Source of the DNA: an uncultured Bacteroidales bacterium
GTDB lineage: Bacteria; Bacteroidota; Bacteroidia; Bacteroidales; Muribaculaceae
Direction: 5' to 3'
DNA: 64,000 bases
Assembly: GCA_902777835.1 (NCBI GenBank)
Contig: CACYVC010000010.1
Location: 1 to 64,000 of the forward strand
Notes under the pieces: generated by a model
The model's input: the letters and a program-made list of their open reading frames with translations, nothing else
What the model was told of the DNA's origin: nothing
The model's database searches: none
In this document: one piece after another, positions 27,672-35,767 of the stretch
How the letters are laid out: each line of letters opens with the position of its first letter
How positions within the stretch are numbered: position 1 is the stretch's first letter
Translations under genes and position numbers: made by a program

Positions 27672-27713
27672 AAAAGTTGGACATAGCGACAAGTCGCTTA
27701 GTCCAACTTTTTT
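27672..27713 (+). terminator. Strong Rho-independent terminator
   Basis: AAAAGTTGGAC and GTCCAACTTTTTT arms enclose a second perfect stem (AGCGAC/GTCGCT), followed by a T-run. It lies between the TPR gene and pyrH. Confidence 0.92.
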
Positions 27714-27742
27714 CCTTCCAACACCTTTAATTCATTTCAAAA

Positions 27743-28456
27743 ATGGAAACAAGATACAAGCGCATTTTACTCAAGCTCAGCGGTGAATCGCTGATGGGAA
27801 AGCAAGGCTACGGCATCGACCGTGAGCGAGTTGACGACTATGCCGAGCAAATCAAAGAACTAGTGGATGCTGGCGTGCAGGTGGCCATTGTGATTGGCGG
27901 TGGCAACATCTTCCGCGGACTCTCGGGCGCCGCCAGCGGCTTTGACCGCGTGAAAGGCGACCAAATGGGTATGCTCGCCACTGTAATCAACTCTCTAGCA
28001 CTATCGTCGGCTCTTGAGGCCAAAGGACAACCAGCACAGGTGTTCACTGCTATCGCCATGACGCCAATAGGCGAACACTACACCAAGTGGCGCGCCATCG
28101 ATGCCATGAATCAGGGCAAGGTCGCAATTATGTCGTGCGGAACTGGCAGTCCTTTCTTCACCACCGACACCGGTAGCACGCTGCGTGGCATCGAGGTTGA
28201 GGCCGACGTGATGCTCAAGGGCACCCGCGTTGACGGCATCTACACCGCCGACCCCGAGAAGGACCCATCGGCCACCAAGTTTGACACCATCACTTACGAC
28301 GAAATAATCAGCCGTGGCCTCAAAGTCATGGATATGACCGCTACCGTGATGGCTAAGGAGAACAACCTCCCCATCCACGTCTTCAATATGGATGTGAAAG
28401 GCAACCTCAAGAAAGTAATCACCGGTGAGCCTATTGGAACCGTGGTAACACCATAA
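27743..28456 (+). CDS. pyrH: Uridylate kinase PyrH
   Basis: 237 aa amino-acid-kinase-fold UMP kinase, the essential step UMP to UDP. Motifs are LKLSGESLMG at the start, VIGGGNIFRG, the MGMLATVINSLAL UMP-binding helix, and GTGSPFFTTDT. Complete and of standard length. frr, its usual neighbour, is not next to it here. Confidence 0.96.
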   Translation: METRYKRILLKLSGESLMGKQGYGIDRERVDDYAEQIKELVDAGVQVAIVIGGGNIFRGLSGAASGFDRVKGDQMGMLATVINSLALSSALEAKGQPAQVFTAIAMTPIGEHYTKWRAIDAMNQGKVAIMSCGTGSPFFTTDTGSTLRGIEVEADVMLKGTRVDGIYTADPEKDPSATKFDTITYDEIISRGLKVMDMTATVMAKENNLPIHVFNMDVKGNLKKVITGEPIGTVVTP

Positions 28457-28480
28457 GTAATACACTTTTATCTATATAAC

Positions 28481-28515
28481 AAGCGGGATTAGTGCAGCAA
28501 AACTAATTCCGCCTT
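28481..28515 (+). terminator. Terminator after pyrH
   Basis: AAGCGGGATTAGT and ACTAATTCCGCCTT arms with a loop of eight bases. A nearly identical hairpin occurs at 29673-29707. Confidence 0.7.
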
Positions 28516-28577
28516 GTTTGTGTCATTATATGGAAAAAAGTCAGTAAAAGAGTTTTTTTGAAAAATAGTGGTAATTA

Positions 28578-28609
28578 TTTGCAGATAAATAAATAATCAA
28601 CTATATTTG
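28578..28609 (+). promoter_or_regulatory. Promoter for the structured RNA
   Basis: TTTG at 28578-28581 and TATATTTG at 28602-28609, spaced 20 bp. Perfect consensus. The expected transcription start (about 28615) coincides with the first hairpin of the RNA. Confidence 0.75.
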
Positions 28610-28615
28610 CGGTTG

Positions 28616-28817
28616 GATTGCAGAGGCAATCTTTACATTTTGGATAAAAGAAAGCGTTTTGCTTATCACTCTTAATTGGGAACTTAGGAACTTTTCAATG
28701 AGAAGAGAGGGAGGCAAAATGGCTCGCGTGTATGGCGTGAGCTGTTATTCCCATCTTCTTCTCAAGGTATCCTAAGACCTCCAATTAAAGATGTGGCAAT
28801 ACAGTCCACGCTTTTTT
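28616..28817 (+). ncRNA. ssrS: Rod-shaped structured RNA, probable 6S RNA
   Basis: A 250-base gap contains a series of nested, long-range complementary blocks. AAAGCGT (28651-28657) pairs with ACGCTTT (28808-28814). TTAATTGG (28672-28679) pairs with CCAATTAA (28781-28788). CTTAGGA (28683-28689) pairs with TCCTAAG (28770-28776). TGAGAAGA (28699-28706) pairs with TCTTCTCA (28757-28764). GCTCGCG (28722-28728) pairs with CGTGAGC (28736-28742) around the apical loop. The RNA ends in a T-run at 28812-28817, and a small hairpin GATTGC/GCAATC opens it at 28616-28631. A single long imperfect rod of about 170-200 nt with internal bulges and its own promoter is the architecture of 6S RNA, which binds RNA polymerase by mimicking an open promoter. 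Bacteroidetes carry a divergent 6S class. Structure is seen; the 6S identity is inferred. Confidence 0.7.
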
Positions 28818-28867
28818 GTTGAATTATTATAGTCGACATGGACTGTTGTTGACAACCTTTATGAAGT

Positions 28868-29650
28868 ATGAAAAAAATCTTAATCTTTTTTGCAGCGGCA
28901 TTGATTACTCTTTGCTCTTATGCTGATGAACCTTGCCCTTCTGCTTTGAATTTAGCTTTGCTTAATGGAGATGATCCTTCACAAGTTGAGGTTGAGATTC
29001 AGCTCATTAACAGTAGTCCCAATCTTTTTGGGTTTTCTTTGATTGTTGAAAAGGCTCCAAATTGTGAGAACATTCATTGGAAGAAAATAGGCCAGCATTG
29101 GTTATATTTTGATTTTGAAAGTTATTTTGATGTTATTTTTGCAAACTTGGAAATTCCTGCTGGTCAGGATATTAATGATCCAGATTTCTTTTTTAGTCAT
29201 TTAGATATTAAAGCATATCCAACTAATAACATAATGCAAATTAAAGAAGAGCTCTGGGTTCCATCTAATTTCTTCTACCCAGTTTTGGAAGAGCCAACAG
29301 GTGTAGGCAGGTTCGCCCTAGACATGTCTAGTTGTGAAGATGGAGACTATCAACTTTATGTTGCTAAAGATCCTAATGATTATAATGGTAGTTTGTATTA
29401 CAAATATCCAGAAGGCTGTCACTATTGGAAAATTGATGAACCAATGGTTTTAACCCTTACAAAGCAAGGCAATATTGTTGTTGAGAAACAGAGAAGAAAT
29501 GCAACTTATGTTCCATCGTCTTTTACTGGCATCAGCACTATCGCTGCCGATAAGGTCGATAACCGTATCTTCGACCTCCAGGGTCGCGAGCTAAAGAGCG
29601 TTCCAGAGCATGGAATCTACATCCAAAATGGTAAGAAGTATATTAAGTAA
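28868..29650 (+). CDS. Secreted protein with C-terminal sorting-type (CTD) tag
   Basis: 260 aa. A signal peptide ends at about residue 19. The body (20-215) is beta-rich and acidic, similar in style to Bacteroidetes cohesin-like or surface adhesin domains, but no family is recognised. The C-terminal 45 residues (GISTIAADK ... NRIFDLQGRELKSV ... HGIYIQNGKKYIK) have the form of the C-terminal domain used by Prevotella/Muribaculaceae surface proteins. The body is AT-rich (TTT, TTA, GAT codons), while the last 130 bases switch to host-typical codons, so the tag and body may have different histories. Confidence 0.65.
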   Translation: MKKILIFFAAALITLCSYADEPCPSALNLALLNGDDPSQVEVEIQLINSSPNLFGFSLIVEKAPNCENIHWKKIGQHWLYFDFESYFDVIFANLEIPAGQDINDPDFFFSHLDIKAYPTNNIMQIKEELWVPSNFFYPVLEEPTGVGRFALDMSSCEDGDYQLYVAKDPNDYNGSLYYKYPEGCHYWKIDEPMVLTLTKQGNIVVEKQRRNATYVPSSFTGISTIAADKVDNRIFDLQGRELKSVPEHGIYIQNGKKYIK

Positions 29651-29672
29651 TTAATTTAAGTTGCTTTAATAA

Positions 29673-29707
29673 AAGCGGGACTAGTGCTGCACACACTAAT
29701 TCCGCTT
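29673..29707 (+). terminator. Terminator, near-copy of the one after pyrH
   Basis: AAGCGGGACTAGT and ACTAATTCCGCTT arms. It shares the hairpin sequence with 28481-28515. Confidence 0.7.
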
Positions 29708-29761
29708 AGTTATATGCGCTATAGTAGAGAGAAGAGTGGGGATGGAAGTAGGGAGGTAGAT

Positions 29762-29904
29762 GGCCGTAAGTGCTGCGGGAAATGTCCGAAGGCCAGAACG
29801 TCCCCGAAGGGGGCGAAGTGGTTAACCCCACGGCGCGTAGCTCGAAGAGCTGCGTGGCGTGGGGGACTAGCGTCTCTCCCCCTCCTTGAGCCCCGAAGGG
29901 GGTC
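29762..29904. repeat. Left REP-like palindromic block
   Basis: Holds palindromes around CCCCGAAGGGG (29802-29812), an imperfect hairpin from CCCCACGGCGCGTAGCTC (29826-29843) to GAGCTGCGTGGCGTGGGG (29847-29864), and CCCCGAAGGGG again (29891-29901). Confidence 0.75.
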
Positions 29905-29955
29905 AACATTTGCATCTTTGCCCGCATTTCACTAATTTTGCAGAAAAACTATAAT

Positions 29956-30402
29956 ATGAGCGCAGTCACAGCTATCTATCACCTTGTTATTAACACCTAT
30001 TGCCGCCAGATGACTCTACCACTTCAATCGTCCGAAAATCTCTATAGTTACATTGCTGCCACCATCCGTAACAAAAATTGCCATGTCTATGAGATTAATG
30101 GTATAGAGAACCACATCCACATCTTGTTGAGTTTGCGTGCCGACGTGCGTCTTTCCGACCTCGTGCGAGATATCAAACTCAGTTCCGGCAATTGGATAAA
30201 GATACATCAAGCTTCATTCCCGATGTTTTCGGGTTGGGGCAAGGAATATGGCGCGTTTACCTATGCTCTGCGCGACAAAGACATGGTGGCAAATTATATC
30301 AAGCGTCAGAGGGAACATCACCAGCGACAGAGTTTTGAGGATGAGTATAAGCATTTGCTCAAAAATGCCGGCATAGAGTGGAATGACTATAGGTTGACTT
30401 AG
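29956..30402 (+). CDS. IS200/RAYT-type Y1 transposase (HUH nuclease)
   Basis: About 148 aa from the ATG; a TTG 18 bases upstream is possible. Single Y1_Tnp domain. The HUH motif is HIHIL near residue 54, and the catalytic Tyr lies in VANYIKRQREHHQ near residue 115. Conserved LVRDIKLSSGNWI lies in between. It cuts single-stranded DNA at hairpin-marked ends. The domain looks intact, and the flanking palindromes indicate the REP-associated branch rather than a bare IS200. Confidence 0.88.
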   Translation: MSAVTAIYHLVINTYCRQMTLPLQSSENLYSYIAATIRNKNCHVYEINGIENHIHILLSLRADVRLSDLVRDIKLSSGNWIKIHQASFPMFSGWGKEYGAFTYALRDKDMVANYIKRQREHHQRQSFEDEYKHLLKNAGIEWNDYRLT

Positions 30403-30415
30403 TGTCTCTGTTGTT

Positions 30416-30534
30416 GGCCCTCTTCAAGGCCCAAAGGAGGGGAGGTTCCATTACCCCACGCCACGCACCCCTTTGGGGTACGCACCGCGGGGCTAGTCAT
30501 TTCGCCCCCTTCGGGGACGCTTTGGCCTACGGCC
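30416..30534. repeat. Right REP-like palindromic block (inverted)
   Basis: Reverse-complement counterpart of the left block. It includes the hairpin CCCCACGCCACGCACCCC/GGGGTACGCACCGCGGGG (30454-30492) and CCCCTTCGGGG. Confidence 0.75.
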
Positions 30535-30573
30535 AATTGCCTGTCACTGCTCCATAGCTATGGTACTATGTAA

Positions 30574-30603
30574 GATGGTGCGCCACAATTGTGACACACC
30601 ATC
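30574..30603. terminator. Hairpin between the transposase element and the peptidase gene
   Basis: GATGGTGCGCCACAA pairs with TTGTGACACACCATC (13 of 15 positions). It sits between convergent genes; no strong T-run, so termination is likely but not certain. Confidence 0.5.
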
Positions 30604-30658
30604 TGCTTAGTTTGTATAGGGGTGGATGAGACAGGTCTCTTCCCTACTTAAAACTTAA

Positions 30659-32068
30659 TTATCTGTCTTCTTGGAACAATGGGTCTTCGGGCATAACCAT
30701 AATTGGTTTCTGCTCATAGGCTTTGAGGATGTTGGCGGGGACATATTTCTTGTCAACTACCAAGCGGAAAGCAAACTCATTGAACCACTCGTTAGTCATA
30801 ATGATGTAACCCTTGTGTCCGCTGTCGGCGCCCCAAGAGTTCTCAACTTTCCACTTCACTGGCTTACCGCTCTCATCGAGATCTACTGCAGTAAGTGTCA
30901 TGGCGTGCGTAGAACCGCTATCGAAGGTAGCAATGCGGTCGGCCTTGTTCATGCCAAAGGTGGTGCCAAACAAGGTGCCATAGTTATAGTTGTCGAGAGC
31001 GAGATAGCCGTTGGTGCGATTTAGCTGCTTGCCCACATCGTAGCTAGAATAAAGCTTAGTCGAGTCTTTGAGTGAAGCAATTGCCATCTTCGCGATGTCT
31101 TCCATAGGCAAATTGATGTAACGCCAGTTGTGGCCGTCATAGGTGTGACGGTCCCACTCAACCTCATAGGTTTTGTAGTATTCGCGTCTTGGGTCATTCA
31201 TCGCCATGATGAAGGTGCCGTTGATAGGGCCACCTTGTGTCTCACGGTAGAACTCAAGTGGAGTGTAGGTGCGCACGGGTGTCACAGCTTTGCCATCTTT
31301 GTTCTTGAAGGCGTAAGTGAACGACTTTATGGGCTCACCAAGCGTTAGTGACAGCATGCTGTAAATTTCTCCAAGCATCTCGGTTTTGCGCTGACGGATA
31401 GCATTCTTCGACTTGCCGTCGGCAACCATCTTACGCAACTCCAGACCTTGCTCACGCAGCTTCGAAGAAACCAACTGACTCATGCGCGAGGTGCGCTCGG
31501 CGCTATAGGTCTCGGGCTGTGCTTCTACTGGCACAAGGCCATATTTCTCGGCGAGGTCGGCAGCGCCGCAGAATGTGCCACCATCGTTAATGGGGTGATG
31601 GAAGAAGAACTGCACTCGCTGGTCGTCAAGAGGCTTGTCGGCACAATCTATCACGCCTTGCAGCATGAGGTTGGCCTTCTCGAGCTGGTCATAGAAGAAA
31701 AGGTAGTCGTGGCTGTACTCCACGCGCATGGTGTCGTTGTGGCGGCGTGCGAAGTTGGCTCGCATCACGTTAAAGCTGGAGTACATCCAGCAGCGTCCGC
31801 TAGAGCGCTGGTTGTGGATGCTCTGCTTGGGAGTCTCGATACTGAAATGGGTGTCGGTGATTGTGTTGTTACGGTAATTCTTGGCTAGGTCGTCAATAGA
31901 ATTTGCCGCCATAGCATTGCTCAGTGCGGCATTGCTCTTGCCGGCTGCCGCCTGTGTGATTTGTCGCATCATGTCGGCATCGATGCCGCCTTGAGCTCGG
32001 TTTTGCGCCATTGCTGGCATGGCGACCACCAATGCTGTGATAAGTGCTAATGTTTTGATTGCTTTCAT
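30659..32068 (-). CDS. C1-family aminopeptidase (bleomycin hydrolase/PepC type)
   Basis: 469 aa papain-fold cysteine aminopeptidase with a signal peptide (ending near AMAQ, residue 22), so probably periplasmic or exported. The catalytic Cys93 lies in NQRSSGRCWMYSSFN, the His in GSTHAMTLTAVD and the Asn in VENSWG. Bleomycin-hydrolase-type proteins of this length are common in Bacteroidales and remove N-terminal residues from peptides. Likely contributes to peptide use, which is typical of gut Bacteroidales. Confidence 0.9.
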   Translation of the reverse strand: MKAIKTLALITALVVAMPAMAQNRAQGGIDADMMRQITQAAAGKSNAALSNAMAANSIDDLAKNYRNNTITDTHFSIETPKQSIHNQRSSGRCWMYSSFNVMRANFARRHNDTMRVEYSHDYLFFYDQLEKANLMLQGVIDCADKPLDDQRVQFFFHHPINDGGTFCGAADLAEKYGLVPVEAQPETYSAERTSRMSQLVSSKLREQGLELRKMVADGKSKNAIRQRKTEMLGEIYSMLSLTLGEPIKSFTYAFKNKDGKAVTPVRTYTPLEFYRETQGGPINGTFIMAMNDPRREYYKTYEVEWDRHTYDGHNWRYINLPMEDIAKMAIASLKDSTKLYSSYDVGKQLNRTNGYLALDNYNYGTLFGTTFGMNKADRIATFDSGSTHAMTLTAVDLDESGKPVKWKVENSWGADSGHKGYIIMTNEWFNEFAFRLVVDKKYVPANILKAYEQKPIMVMPEDPLFQEDR

Positions 32069-32093
32069 GTTGTAAATATTATTAATGAGTTTT

Positions 32094-33617
32094 TTATATA
32101 CTTTTCATAGCCTTTTGACGATAATACTCATTGAGGTTGTTTAGATATTCGGTCTGCGCATCGTAACACAGCACGAGAATTGCTATCAGTACAAAGGCAT
32201 AGATTATCATCCATAGGGCAAACGAGCGGCGGTAGCTACCGCATTTCACGTTGAGCAGCACATAGAGGGCGATGACTACAAATAGCGGCTGCAGAGGCAG
32301 AGCATATCGGCTCACCGAACCTCCTGTGATGTAAGCGATAATCATAAACAGCGCCAATGGCCACCATGCCCACATTCCCAAGTTGTTGCTCTTGGGATGG
32401 AGGATAGTTATGTAGAGGAAGTAATGCAGGCACACTCCACCTACAAAATACCACATCAGCCTGAAGCGTGGCAGCAGGGAGAAGATGCTTGCGTGGGAGT
32501 AGTCATAAACCCAAGGGAAGGGTATAACATACTGCACTCCAGCGGTGACAGGCATCAACAGTAGGCGTTTCCACTCAGGATAGTGAAAGTAGTCGCCAAT
32601 GATGGCGAAATAGGGCTGCTGCACAATACTCACCTTGAAAGCTAATGCCATAGCATCGCCGCCATCGACAGTGCGGTATTGTTGCCCAAAGGAGTATGAA
32701 AACAGAATGCTGAAAACAACAGTAATCACTGCTGCTATCACAGCAAGCAATGCGCCATATTTCCATTGGGTGCGATGATTGGAAAATACCATCATCAACG
32801 CCCCAAAAACGGCAAAATAGACAAAATTGGTACGCACCATTGCCATCAATAGGCATCCAGTGACGAATATCGCGATGTCGCGGTAGCGGTCACGCTTGCT
32901 CAATGTCTCACCACTAGCCATTCCAGCCAAAGTGTAGCCCACAAGCAAAAGACCTAGCGCACAGCCCGATTCCTTCTGGATTCTCAATCCCTGCGATATG
33001 AGAAATCCCATGAGCGACACCATGAGCATTGCCACCGCTGCGATTGTTGATGGCTTAAAGTCGTCAAACTTGCGGCACAACATCCTGCAAGCCACCTTGC
33101 CGGTCATCACAATGGTGAGCATCGTGAACATATAATTCATCGCCAATGGCCAAGCTATGCTCACTCCCAGCACTTTCCACTGCCACAGCATGAAGAGTGG
33201 CAAACCCTTAAATGGCAACTTAGGCGCAGGACAGCGGCCGTCATAGTGCGACAATGCCCAGGCATAGTATGCACCCGAGTCGGAATGAAGACCTGGTTCC
33301 TCAAGTGTCTCACCTATATCAACAGTGCATACCTTGATGCTCAGCACCACATACATCGCCAGCAGGAAGCCAACAATGAGCAGCAGCCAGTGCCCCCAGC
33401 AGCACCAGTAGCGACTGCGAGAATAAATAAATCGTGGAATGAGATAGGCTACTGCCATCGAGAGGATTACGCTGATAGCGTCGTGCAGTTCAAAGACCTT
33501 CACGGCAAATGCCGCCAGCAAAGCCAGCGCCAGCATTTCGCCTAGCAGATGCATCATGCTACCCGCCTTGAAAGGAAGTCTTATCCTATGTGCCACACTA
33601 TTCTCTCGATTGGTCAT
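32094..33617 (-). CDS. Polytopic membrane protein, glycosyltransferase-like
   Basis: 507 aa with about ten to twelve predicted membrane helices and a periplasmic loop containing HSDSGAYYAWALSHYDGRCP after the second helix. This arrangement (acidic residues in the first large loop) is like GT-C/ArnT-type glycosyltransferases, but no family is recognised with confidence. The start could also be the later MMHLLGEM. It follows the C1 peptidase in a co-directional pair, with 25 bases between. Confidence 0.55.
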   Translation of the reverse strand: MTNRENSVAHRIRLPFKAGSMMHLLGEMLALALLAAFAVKVFELHDAISVILSMAVAYLIPRFIYSRSRYWCCWGHWLLLIVGFLLAMYVVLSIKVCTVDIGETLEEPGLHSDSGAYYAWALSHYDGRCPAPKLPFKGLPLFMLWQWKVLGVSIAWPLAMNYMFTMLTIVMTGKVACRMLCRKFDDFKPSTIAAVAMLMVSLMGFLISQGLRIQKESGCALGLLLVGYTLAGMASGETLSKRDRYRDIAIFVTGCLLMAMVRTNFVYFAVFGALMMVFSNHRTQWKYGALLAVIAAVITVVFSILFSYSFGQQYRTVDGGDAMALAFKVSIVQQPYFAIIGDYFHYPEWKRLLLMPVTAGVQYVIPFPWVYDYSHASIFSLLPRFRLMWYFVGGVCLHYFLYITILHPKSNNLGMWAWWPLALFMIIAYITGGSVSRYALPLQPLFVVIALYVLLNVKCGSYRRSFALWMIIYAFVLIAILVLCYDAQTEYLNNLNEYYRQKAMKSI

Positions 33618-33809
33618 CAGCTAATGGTATGAAATCAACTCGCAAATTTACGGTTTTCTTTGGTAGGATGCAATTAAAAATGAAACATTTGGCATTTTTT
33701 TCGTTTATATTTATCCAAATCTCAGTTTTTTGAGACAGGAGCAGCAAAGTGTGTCTAAGGACAACTAAAAAAACTGTCAACTAAAAACTGATAACTGAAA
33801 ACTATTTAT

Positions 33810-33817
33810 TATCTTTG
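33810..33817 (+). promoter_or_regulatory. -7 box immediately before recF
   Basis: TATCTTTG ends eight bases before the recF ATG, so transcripts from it would be almost leaderless. Upstream spacer has A-rich AACTGATAACTGAAAACT words. Confidence 0.55.
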
Positions 33818-33824
33818 CAGTGCT

Positions 33825-34949
33825 ATGATACTGGAGCAGATTTCCATATTGAACTATAAGAACATTGCCGAGGCTCAATTACAGTTCTCAGGGAAGGTTA
33901 ATTGCTTGATAGGCAATAATGGCATGGGCAAGACCAATGTGCTCGACGCCATCTATTACCTGAGCTACTGCCGCAGCTTCACTAGCAGCAACGAGCATAG
34001 CGCAGCCATCAACCACGATGCACAGTTCTTGATGCTGCAGGGACGTTATAGCCGTAAGGGGGCACCCGAGGAAATCTCTCTAAGCGTGCAACGTGGCAAG
34101 CGCAAGACAGTGAAGCGCAACGGCAAGGACTACAAGCGGCTTAGCGAGCACATTGGACTGCTGCCGCTCGTGATGGTATCTCCGCTAGACTGGGATTTGA
34201 TACGTGGCGGGGGCGAGGAGCGCCGCCGACTCATGGACCAGATAATCTCGCAAGGTAATCGTCAGTATCTTGATGCCCTCATTCGTTACAACAAGGCCCT
34301 GGAGCAGCGCAACTCAATGATTAAGAACGACTATCGCGATCCTTTGCTCTATGAGACAGTGGAGCAGGCAATGGCAACATCGGCCACTCTGCTGCACAAG
34401 GCACGCAAGCAGTGGCTCGAGGAGTTTGCTCCAATCTTCATGCGCTACTATCAAGCGATTGCCGGTGATGACGAACAGGTGCGTCTGAGCTACAAGAGCC
34501 ATTTGAGCGAACTCACGATGCAGCAGTTGCTCAATGCCAACCGCGACCGCGACATGATAATGGGCTACACTACTCGCGGCGTGCACCGCGACGATATTGA
34601 GCTATGGCTCGGCGACCATTCCATGCGCAAGACTGGGTCGCAGGGACAGTGCAAGACCTACACAATCGCGCTTCGAATGGCGCAGTTTGAGTTCCTGAAG
34701 AAATACACTGGCACCACACCCATACTGCTGCTTGACGACATCTTCGACAAACTCGACGAGCAGCGAGTGGTGAGCATCATCAATGTGGTGAGCAACAGTC
34801 AAGACTTTGGGCAGATATTCATCACCGACACCAACCGCACTCACCTCGACGAGATAATCGCAATGATGAGCGGTGACTATGCCATGTTTATGGTAGAGAA
34901 CGGCGCCATCACACCTATCGCCAGCCGCCAGGAGGAGGCACACCAATGA
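33825..34949 (+). CDS. recF: DNA replication/repair protein RecF
   Basis: 374 aa SMC-like ABC ATPase that helps load RecA at gapped DNA with RecO and RecR. Walker A is GNNGMGKTN near residue 30, the signature region is TGSQGQCKTYTIALRMAQ, and Walker B is PILLLDDIFDKLDEQR. Full length. Overlaps the next gene by four bases. Confidence 0.95.
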   Translation: MILEQISILNYKNIAEAQLQFSGKVNCLIGNNGMGKTNVLDAIYYLSYCRSFTSSNEHSAAINHDAQFLMLQGRYSRKGAPEEISLSVQRGKRKTVKRNGKDYKRLSEHIGLLPLVMVSPLDWDLIRGGGEERRRLMDQIISQGNRQYLDALIRYNKALEQRNSMIKNDYRDPLLYETVEQAMATSATLLHKARKQWLEEFAPIFMRYYQAIAGDDEQVRLSYKSHLSELTMQQLLNANRDRDMIMGYTTRGVHRDDIELWLGDHSMRKTGSQGQCKTYTIALRMAQFEFLKKYTGTTPILLLDDIFDKLDEQRVVSIINVVSNSQDFGQIFITDTNRTHLDEIIAMMSGDYAMFMVENGAITPIASRQEEAHQ

Positions 34950-35236
34950 AACGAACCGAGGCAAAGTCGATAGCCGAGATAATAGGCGACTTCATGCAGC
35001 AAGAAGACATAGAGGATGCTGTGCTCGAGCAAAAAGCGTTGAGGTTGTGGCATCAAGTGGTGGGACCTGGCGTAAACCGCATGACTACCGAGCGATTTGT
35101 GGATAATGGTGTGATAACAGTGAAAATTTCCTCAGCTGCCCTGCGCAACGATCTTATGCTCTCGCGCTCAGCAATCATCGCTCAGCTTAACCAACTAGTG
35201 GGCAAGCCGGTAATAAGGGAAATTGTGTTCCGATAA
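34946..35236 (+). CDS. DUF721/DciA-like protein
   Basis: 96 aa, overlapping recF by the ATGA tetranucleotide, so translationally coupled. DUF721 proteins include DciA, the helicase-loading partner of DnaB in bacteria lacking DnaC/DnaI. The conserved LWHQVVGPGVNRMTTERFVDNG and KISSAALRNDLMLSRS match the family's KH-like core. Coupling with recF fits a replication role; the loader function is inferred. Confidence 0.87.
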   Translation: MKRTEAKSIAEIIGDFMQQEDIEDAVLEQKALRLWHQVVGPGVNRMTTERFVDNGVITVKISSAALRNDLMLSRSAIIAQLNQLVGKPVIREIVFR

Positions 35237-35279
35237 TAGCAAAAAACTTAACACCTAAAAACTTAACACTTAATCATAT

Positions 35280-35714
35280 ATGGACTTCAACATTACTAAC
35301 CCATTCCATTGCGAGCTGCCAGTGCAGCTGCGCTTCAGCGACCTCGACACGTTGGGGCATGTCAACAACTCGGTGTATCTCAACCTCTTTGACCTGGGAA
35401 AGAGCATATACTTTGAGCGGGCTGCTGGCGAGCGCCAGGATTGGAATAACGTGAACGTGGTGATTGCCAACATCAACTGCAACTTCCTGCATGAGACTCT
35501 CTTTGACGAGCCGCTGGTAGTTAAGACGCAAATCGACCACGTGGGGAACAAGAGCTTCACAGTGCTGCAAATTCTCCAGAACACCGCCACCGGTGAGGTG
35601 AAATGCGTGTGCTCGCAGGTGATGGTATATCTTGACCCCGAGACTCGAATGCCGGCACCGCTGCCACAGCACTGGCGCGACTGCTTTGCAGCCTTCGAAG
35701 GGAGACCAATGTAA
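35280..35714 (+). CDS. Acyl-CoA thioesterase, hotdog fold (4HBT)
   Basis: 144 aa single-hotdog thioesterase. The motif LRFSDLDTLGHVNNSVYLNL (active-site Asp and His/Asn region) begins the core helix, followed by the FDLGKSIYF segment. YbgC/FadM-type enzymes hydrolyse short- or medium-chain acyl-CoAs. A-rich intergenic words precede it. Confidence 0.87.
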   Translation: MDFNITNPFHCELPVQLRFSDLDTLGHVNNSVYLNLFDLGKSIYFERAAGERQDWNNVNVVIANINCNFLHETLFDEPLVVKTQIDHVGNKSFTVLQILQNTATGEVKCVCSQVMVYLDPETRMPAPLPQHWRDCFAAFEGRPM

Positions 35715-35767
35715 TAAAGACTTTGCAACAAACTCTAAATCATAATATTTATAAAATCACAACCATT

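Larger units (their letters stand above)
29762..30534 (+). mobile_element. Y1-transposase element with GC-rich inverted flanks (RAYT/IS200-like)
   Basis: About 773 bp. The central transposase gene is bounded by two GC-rich blocks that are inverted copies of one another. They share a 19-base perfect inverted match (29799-29817 with 30501-30519), a 14-base match (29851-29864 with 30454-30467) and the outer ends GGCCGTA/TACGGCC. Each block also folds on itself into REP-like palindromes. This is the layout expected for a REP-associated tyrosine transposase and its cognate palindromes. Confidence 0.75.
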
